DNA of 8,773 nt, taken from NCBI GenBank assembly GCA_013205155.1, contig JABMMT010000272.1:1-8773 (forward strand), read 5' to 3'. The notes under the pieces are model-generated. The model searched no databases and was not told where the DNA came from. It worked only from the letters and a program-made list of their open reading frames with translations. Positions 4,999-8,773 of this stretch are shown piece after piece. The number at the start of each line of letters is the position of its first letter. Position 1 is the stretch's first letter. The translations under genes were made by a program, and so were the position numbers. The DNA comes from Betaproteobacteria bacterium (GTDB lineage: Bacteria > Pseudomonadota > Gammaproteobacteria > Burkholderiales > Burkholderiaceae).

Positions 4999-7392
4999 AT
5001 GTCCAACCAACAACAAAATAGCAGTATGGCAGATGCCTATGTTTTGCCTTTTGAGCAACTCCGCATGACTGATGTTGAGTCAGTCGGCGGTAAAAATGCA
5101 TCATTAGGAGAAATGATTTCTCAGTTAGCCACTACTGGGGTTCGTGTTCCAACAGGTTTTGCGACGACTGCTTTAGCGTTTCAGGATTTTTTAGAGCATA
5201 ACAATTTGACTGAGCGCATTCAAAAGCGTTTAGAAAATCTGAATATCGATGATGTTCGTGCCCTTGCTGAGGCCGGTGCAGAAATCCGTCAATGGATCGA
5301 AACTGCCCCATTCCAGTCAAAGCTAGATGAAGAAATTCGTAGAGCATTTGCCATTCTGGATGATTCAGGCAAAGGGTCTTTTGCTGTGCGATCCTCAGCT
5401 ACTGCTGAAGACTTGCCAGACGCCTCTTTCGCTGGTCAACAAGAGACCTTCCTCAACGTGGAAGGTATTGATGATGTTTTGCATAAGATTCGCGAAGTTT
5501 TTGCATCCCTGTATAACGATCGCGCTATCTCTTATCGTGTGCACAAGGGTTTTGCTCATGCTGATGTAGCGCTATCTGCTGGTATTCAGCGTATGGTACG
5601 CTCCGATCTGGGTGCTGCGGGCGTGATGTTTACTTTAGATACTGAGTCAGGCTTTAAGGATGTCGTATTGATCACTTCAAGTTATGGCTTAGGCGAGACG
5701 GTAGTGCAGGGTGCAGTGAATCCTGATGAGTTCTATGTCTTTAAGACAACATTATCTCAAGAAAAAAAGGCGATTATTCGTCGCTCCTTAGGTTCTAAGT
5801 TAATTCAAATGCAGTTTGCTCCTAAAGGCTCTACTGAGAAGGTGCAAACTGTTGATGTCACCCCAGAAAAGCGCAATCGTTTTTCATTAGAAGATGCTGA
5901 TATTACTGAGTTAGCAAAGTACGCCGTCATTATTGAAAAGCATTACGGTCGTCCTATGGATATTGAGTGGGGTCAAGATGGTCAAGATGGTCGTATCTAT
6001 ATCCTCCAGGCTCGCCCTGAGACTGTCAAGAGCCAAGCTGCAGGGCAGGTAGAAATGCGCTACAAACTTAAGGGCAGCTCAAAAGTGATAGCCAAGGGGC
6101 GCGCAATTGGCCAAAAGATTGGTGCTGGTCCAGTGCGTATCATCCGTGATCCTAGTGAGATGGATCGGGTGCAGCCTGGTGACGTATTGGTTGCTGATAT
6201 GACCGACCCAAACTGGGAGCCAGTCATGAAGCGCGCTTCTGCGATTGTGACTAATCGTGGTGGCCGTACTTGTCACGCAGCGATTATTGCGCGTGAGTTA
6301 GGCGTTCCTGCTGTCGTTGGTTGTGGTGACGCTACTGATCAATTACAAGAGGGTATGGTGGTGACAGTCTCCTGTGCTGAGGGTGACGAAGGTCATATTT
6401 ATGATGGCTTAATCGAAACTGAAGTGACCGAAGTGTCACATGGTGTGTTGCCAGAAATTCCAGTGAAAATTACCATGAATATCGGTAATCCTCAGTTGGC
6501 CTTTGATTTCTGCCAAATCCCTAATGCGGGTGTCGGCTTAGCTCGTCTCGAATTCATTATTAATAACTACATTGGCGTTCATCCGCGCGCTGTATTGGAG
6601 TACCCCAATATTGATCCTGAGCTAAAGCGTGCAGTTGAGAGTGTTGCTCGCGGTTATGCTAGCCCACGTCAGTTTTACGAAGATAAGTTAGTTGAGGGTG
6701 TTGCAACTATTGCAGCTGCTTTTTATCCAAAACCCGTTATTGTCCGCTTGTCAGACTTTAAATCCAATGAATATAAAAAATTAATTGGAGGTTCACGTTA
6801 TGAGCCTGATGAAGAAAATCCAATGCTTGGTTTCCGGGGAGCTTCCCGTTATATTTCTAAGGACTTTGGTGAGGCATTTGCATTAGAGTGCGCTGCTATG
6901 AAGCGGGTGAGAGAGGACATGGGGCTTGATAACGTAGAAATCATGATTCCATTTGTTCGCACCATCAAACAAGCAGAGCGCGTTATTAATATGATGGAGA
7001 AGCTAGGGCTCAAGCGTGGCGTCAATGGCTTACGACTCATCATGATGTGCGAGATCCCATCTAACGCCATCTTGGCAGATCAGTTCCTCGAGTACTTTGA
7101 TGGTTTCTCTATTGGTTCTAACGATATGACACAGTTAACTTTAGGTCTTGATCGTGACTCAGGTATGGAATTACTTGCAATTGACTTTGATGAGCGCGAT
7201 CCAGCTGTTGAGTTCATGATTGCTCGTTCAATTGAAGCATGCCTTAAGCAAAATAAATACGTCGGCATTTGTGGACAAGGGCCTTCTGACCATCCTGATT
7301 TTGCTCGTTGGTTAGTGGAGAAGGGTATTTCTTCAATCTCACTGAATCCAGATAGCGTCGTTGCGACTTGGGAGATGCTGGGTAAGCAGTAA
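4999..7392 (+). CDS. ppsA: Phosphoenolpyruvate synthase (pyruvate, water dikinase)
   Basis: PpsA converts pyruvate, ATP and water to PEP, AMP and phosphate, the entry to gluconeogenesis from pyruvate or lactate. The 797-residue product matches E. coli PpsA (792). Domains in order are the N-terminal ATP-binding domain (about 20-350), with VGGKNASLGEM (29-39), FAVRSSATAEDLPDASFAG (128-146) and YILQARPETV (334-343); the swivelling phosphohistidine domain, with GGRTCHAAIIARELGVPAVVG (421-441, catalytic His426 and regulatory Thr424); and the C-terminal PEP/pyruvate TIM barrel (about 485-797), with GFRGASRY, GSNDMTQLTLGLDRDSG (706-722) and CGQGPSDHPDF (758-768, Cys758). All key residues are present. 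The start agrees with the E. coli N-terminus and has GAGAG six bases before it. The gene ends with two consecutive in-frame stops, TAA then TAG. Activity is expected to be controlled by the product of the divergent ppsR. Confidence 0.97.
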   Translation: MSNQQQNSSMADAYVLPFEQLRMTDVESVGGKNASLGEMISQLATTGVRVPTGFATTALAFQDFLEHNNLTERIQKRLENLNIDDVRALAEAGAEIRQWIETAPFQSKLDEEIRRAFAILDDSGKGSFAVRSSATAEDLPDASFAGQQETFLNVEGIDDVLHKIREVFASLYNDRAISYRVHKGFAHADVALSAGIQRMVRSDLGAAGVMFTLDTESGFKDVVLITSSYGLGETVVQGAVNPDEFYVFKTTLSQEKKAIIRRSLGSKLIQMQFAPKGSTEKVQTVDVTPEKRNRFSLEDADITELAKYAVIIEKHYGRPMDIEWGQDGQDGRIYILQARPETVKSQAAGQVEMRYKLKGSSKVIAKGRAIGQKIGAGPVRIIRDPSEMDRVQPGDVLVADMTDPNWEPVMKRASAIVTNRGGRTCHAAIIARELGVPAVVGCGDATDQLQEGMVVTVSCAEGDEGHIYDGLIETEVTEVSHGVLPEIPVKITMNIGNPQLAFDFCQIPNAGVGLARLEFIINNYIGVHPRAVLEYPNIDPELKRAVESVARGYASPRQFYEDKLVEGVATIAAAFYPKPVIVRLSDFKSNEYKKLIGGSRYEPDEENPMLGFRGASRYISKDFGEAFALECAAMKRVREDMGLDNVEIMIPFVRTIKQAERVINMMEKLGLKRGVNGLRLIMMCEIPSNAILADQFLEYFDGFSIGSNDMTQLTLGLDRDSGMELLAIDFDERDPAVEFMIARSIEACLKQNKYVGICGQGPSDHPDFARWLVEKGISSISLNPDSVVATWEMLGKQ

Positions 7393-7402
7393 TAGTGGCC
7401 TG

Positions 7403-7437
7403 TGGTTTGTATGCACTAAGAAAGTGCATACAAACTG
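7403..7437. terminator. 13-bp stem-loop between convergent ppsA and smpB
   Basis: GTTTGTATGCACT (7405-7417) and AGTGCATACAAAC (7423-7435) form a perfect 13-bp stem around the loop AAGAA (7418-7422). Two G-U wobble pairs can extend it on the + strand RNA (7403-7404 with 7436-7437). It fills most of the 47-base gap between the two convergent genes, so it is well placed to end or protect both mRNAs. No run of T follows on either strand, so it is not a textbook intrinsic terminator. Confidence 0.6.
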
Positions 7438-7439
7438 AT

Positions 7440-7892
7440 TTAGGCGTTTAAATCACCCCTGGCAATACGTCCCTTTTGGACTTCCCATTCGCGCTCTTTG
7501 GTGGCGGCACGTTTGTCATGCTGCTTTTTACCTCGTGCTAAGCCAATTTCACATTTCACATTTCCTTTGGAGAAATGAAGGTTCAGTGGGACAAGGGTGT
7601 AACCCTTTTGCTCAACCTTACCAATTAACTTCCTGATTTCAATAGCATTCAGAAGGAGTTTTCTAGTGCGCGTACTATCAGGGACAATATGGGTAGAGGC
7701 CGAAAGTAGGGGGGTAATATGGCAGCCAATCAGAAACAGCTCCGCCTTGCGGATGACGACATACGCTTCTTTAATGTGCGCGCGACCAGCACGAATGGCT
7801 TTGACTTCCCAGCCTTCGAGCACTAGCCCTGCCTCAAAACGTTCTTCGACAAAATAATCAAAGAAGGCTTTTTTGTTATCGACGATACTCAT
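7440..7892 (-). CDS. smpB: SsrA-binding protein SmpB
   Basis: SmpB binds the tRNA-like domain of tmRNA (SsrA) and carries it to the A site of stalled ribosomes for trans-translation, which rescues the ribosome and tags the unfinished protein for proteolysis. The 150-residue product is close to the usual length; compared with E. coli SmpB (160) the N-terminus is shorter, beginning MSIVDNKKAFFDYF. Family motifs are FEAGLVLEGWEVKAIRAGRAHIKEAYV (19-45), ASTHIVPDSTRTRKLLLN (65-82), GYTLVPL and the basic GKKQHDKR (121-128), followed by a basic C-terminal tail, EREWEVQKGRIARGDLNA, that enters the mRNA channel. The start is 26 bases from the divergent ratA. GAGAAG lies about 10 bases before the ATG and may be the ribosome binding site. 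The tmRNA gene is not in this window. Confidence 0.96.
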   Translation of the reverse strand: MSIVDNKKAFFDYFVEERFEAGLVLEGWEVKAIRAGRAHIKEAYVVIRKAELFLIGCHITPLLSASTHIVPDSTRTRKLLLNAIEIRKLIGKVEQKGYTLVPLNLHFSKGNVKCEIGLARGKKQHDKRAATKEREWEVQKGRIARGDLNA

Positions 7893-7915
7893 AGTTATTT
7901 AGCTTCTCAAGATCG

Positions 7916-7924
7916 ATTATGGCA
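7916..7924 (-). promoter_or_regulatory. Candidate extended -10 promoter element for smpB
   Basis: Read on the - strand, these bases are TGCCATAAT: a TGN extension followed by CATAAT, which matches five of six bases of the -10 consensus. The expected start point would be around 7909, giving a leader of about 17 bases that still contains the GAGAAG before the smpB ATG. The element lies over the ratA start codon. I see no good -35 box, which extended -10 promoters can do without. Confidence 0.35.
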
Positions 7925-8350
7925 GACGTCAACAAGACCGTTTTAATTAACCAATCAGCCGACCGAATGTATGGTTTGGTTACTGATGTAGCGCGTTATC
8001 CCGAGTTTCTCCCTTGGTGCGGCGGGGTCGAAATTTATGAGCAAACGGAAACCATCCTCGATGCCAAAATTAAGATCCATTTCAAAGGTATAAACCAGTT
8101 TTTCCATACTCGGAATATTAACCATCGACCTGAAAAGATTGATATGGTGTTTGTTGACGGCCCTTTTAAGCGCTTTTCAGGGCAGTGGAACTTCATTCCC
8201 TTAAAGGAAGATGCCTGTAAGGTCGAATTTAAGCTTCAATGGGAATTCAAGAGCGCTATTTTGGATAAGATCATTGGGCCGGTTTTTGGGTATATTGCGG
8301 GCACCTTTGTAGACTGTTTTGTAAAACGAGCCGAAGAGCTTTATGAGTAG
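7919..8350 (+). CDS. ratA: RatA-like START/Coq10-family protein
   Basis: This protein belongs to the polyketide cyclase/START superfamily, in the RatA/Coq10 group. E. coli RatA was reported to bind the 50S subunit and block 70S assembly, while mitochondrial Coq10 homologues bind ubiquinone and support respiration. Which role applies here is not visible in the sequence. The 143 residues form one domain with no signal peptide or membrane segment. Family marks are MYGLVTDVARYPEFLPWCGGV (residues 18-37), FFHTRNINHRPEKIDMVFVDGPFKRFSGQW (61-90) and the C-terminal helix with FVKRAEELYE. The start matches the compact N-terminus of homologues, but no clear ribosome binding site precedes it. It overlaps rnfH by eight bases and is divergent from smpB, the same neighbourhood as in E. 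coli, where the pair is called ratA-ratB. Confidence 0.9.
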   Translation: MADVNKTVLINQSADRMYGLVTDVARYPEFLPWCGGVEIYEQTETILDAKIKIHFKGINQFFHTRNINHRPEKIDMVFVDGPFKRFSGQWNFIPLKEDACKVEFKLQWEFKSAILDKIIGPVFGYIAGTFVDCFVKRAEELYE

Positions 8351-8693
8351 GCCTTCCTTAGATATTGTGCTCTGTGATGCAAGGCAGGGCGAGCCTGTTT
8401 TAAAGCCATTCCGATTACTTTTATCAAATGACGAGCTACCTACAGTAGGTTTGGCCCTGTTGAAAGCAGGAATTGCCAAGGGCCCAAATGACCCCATTCT
8501 TTCAAGAAAAGGCTGTTTTGGGGTCTTTGGTAAGCGCAAAGAATGGGATAGCCCTCTTTACCCTGGAGATCGTCTAGAGCTTTATTCAGCCTTATTGATA
8601 GACCCTAAAACAGTTCGTCGGAAGAAGGCTAATCAGAACCAAGACGCCAAATTCCAAGCTGCAGCAGCTAAAAGAAAGGCTAGGAGGCTATAA
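8343..8693 (+). CDS. rnfH: RnfH/RatB family ubiquitin-like-fold protein (UPF0125)
   Basis: This small cytoplasmic protein has a predicted beta-grasp (ubiquitin-like) fold, and its function is not settled. The family is named after the rnf electron-transport cluster of Rhodobacter; in E. coli the same protein is called RatB and sits next to RatA. No rnf genes are seen here. The 116 residues include GCFGVFGKRKEWDSPLYPGDRLELYSALLIDPKTVRRKKA (57-96), the diagnostic end of the family, where E. coli has the pattern GDRVEIYRPL-x-DPKELRRQRA. After residue 96 comes a basic, Ala-rich tail (AAAAKRKARRL) that is probably disordered. The ATG at 8343 overlaps the end of ratA by eight bases, so the two are very likely co-translated. 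Confidence 0.9.
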   Translation: MSRPSLDIVLCDARQGEPVLKPFRLLLSNDELPTVGLALLKAGIAKGPNDPILSRKGCFGVFGKRKEWDSPLYPGDRLELYSALLIDPKTVRRKKANQNQDAKFQAAAAKRKARRL

Positions 8694-8713
8694 TCTGTTT
8701 TTGTGACTAGGGG
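8689..8713 (+). promoter_or_regulatory. Candidate guaB promoter -10 box and ribosome binding site
   Basis: A perfect TATAAT lies at 8689-8694, spanning the rnfH TAA stop. The expected transcription start is near 8701, giving a short leader of about 20 bases. AGGGG at 8709-8713 lies six bases before the guaB ATG and is a good ribosome binding site. The region 17 bases upstream of the -10 box (AGCTAA) is a poor -35 box, so guaB may also be read through from ratA-rnfH. Confidence 0.4.
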
Positions 8714-8719
8714 TTTTGT

Positions 8720-8773
8720 ATGCGACTCATTCAAAAAGCACTCACTTTTGACGATGTGCTCCTCGTACCGGCC
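8720..8773 (+). CDS. guaB: Inosine-5'-monophosphate dehydrogenase GuaB, N-terminal end (partial)
   Basis: Only the first 18 codons are in the window and the gene continues beyond its right edge. The peptide starts MRLIQKALTFDDVLLVPA, and the LTFDDVLLVPA string is the conserved N-terminal signature of bacterial IMP dehydrogenase. The enzyme oxidises IMP to XMP with NAD+, the committed step of GMP synthesis. The start follows rnfH by 26 bases, with AGGGG six bases before the ATG. The catalytic Cys loop and CBS domains lie outside the window. Confidence 0.9.
   Translation, partial: MRLIQKALTFDDVLLVPA

Noticed and set aside
7801..7829. TTGACT inside smpB as a -35 box for ratA
   Set aside because: The sequence 17 bases downstream (TAGCCC) is not a credible -10 box.
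8201..8539. Open frame of 112 codons on the - strand
   Set aside because: It is opposite the end of ratA and the start of rnfH, which are both recognised families, and it has no convincing domain.
7919..8693. ratA-rnfH read as a mobile toxin-antitoxin module
   Set aside because: The names suggest it, but the genes sit in a conserved housekeeping neighbourhood with no mobile-element signs, and RnfH does not look like a DNA-binding antitoxin.
1..8773. A previously undescribed system
   Set aside because: All twelve genes, including the two partial ones, belong to known core families in familiar order, and the gaps are at most 106 bases. Nothing here supports a new system.

Overview
The window looks like the chromosome of a Gram-negative betaproteobacterium of the Burkholderiales. 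The base composition leans towards A+T, so a small-genome freshwater lineage such as Polynucleobacter is my best guess. That guess rests on protein resemblance, gene order (lpxD-fabZ-lpxA-lpxB-rnhB, ppsR<>ppsA, smpB<>ratA-rnfH-guaB) and recall, not on a search. Every gene is ordinary housekeeping. I see no mobile element, CRISPR array, tRNA, rRNA, phage gene or defence system, and no unexplained gap: the longest non-coding stretch is 106 bases.

Region 1 (1-4049, + strand) is the distal part of the outer-membrane/lipid A operon: the 3' end of lpxD, then fabZ, lpxA, lpxB, rnhB and a SpoU/TrmH-family RNA methyltransferase. fabZ/lpxA overlap by 1 base and lpxB/rnhB by 4 bases. The other junctions are 39, 8 and 2 bases. 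LpxD, LpxA and LpxB act in lipid A synthesis on (R)-3-hydroxyacyl-ACP or its products. FabZ dehydrates the same hydroxyacyl-ACP pool for phospholipid synthesis, so the cluster sits at the branch between the two membrane lipids.

Region 2 (4065-7392) holds two divergent genes. ppsR (- strand) encodes the kinase/phosphorylase that switches PEP synthase off and on, and ppsA (+ strand) encodes PEP synthase itself. They share a 106-base spacer that should carry their 5' control signals. PpsA contains the GGRTCH motif, with the catalytic His and the Thr that PpsR is known to modify in this family.

Region 3 (7440-8773) has smpB (- strand, tmRNA partner) divergent from ratA-rnfH (+ strand, overlapping by 8 bases), followed by the first 18 codons of guaB. 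The smpB-ratA-rnfH(ratB) neighbourhood is also found in E. coli.

Convergent gene ends at about 4049/4065 and 7392/7440 each carry an inverted repeat. The second is a perfect 13-bp stem. The most useful observations are small: hairpins, start-codon choice, candidate promoters and an LpxA acyl-chain ruler residue. I found nothing that supports a previously undescribed system.
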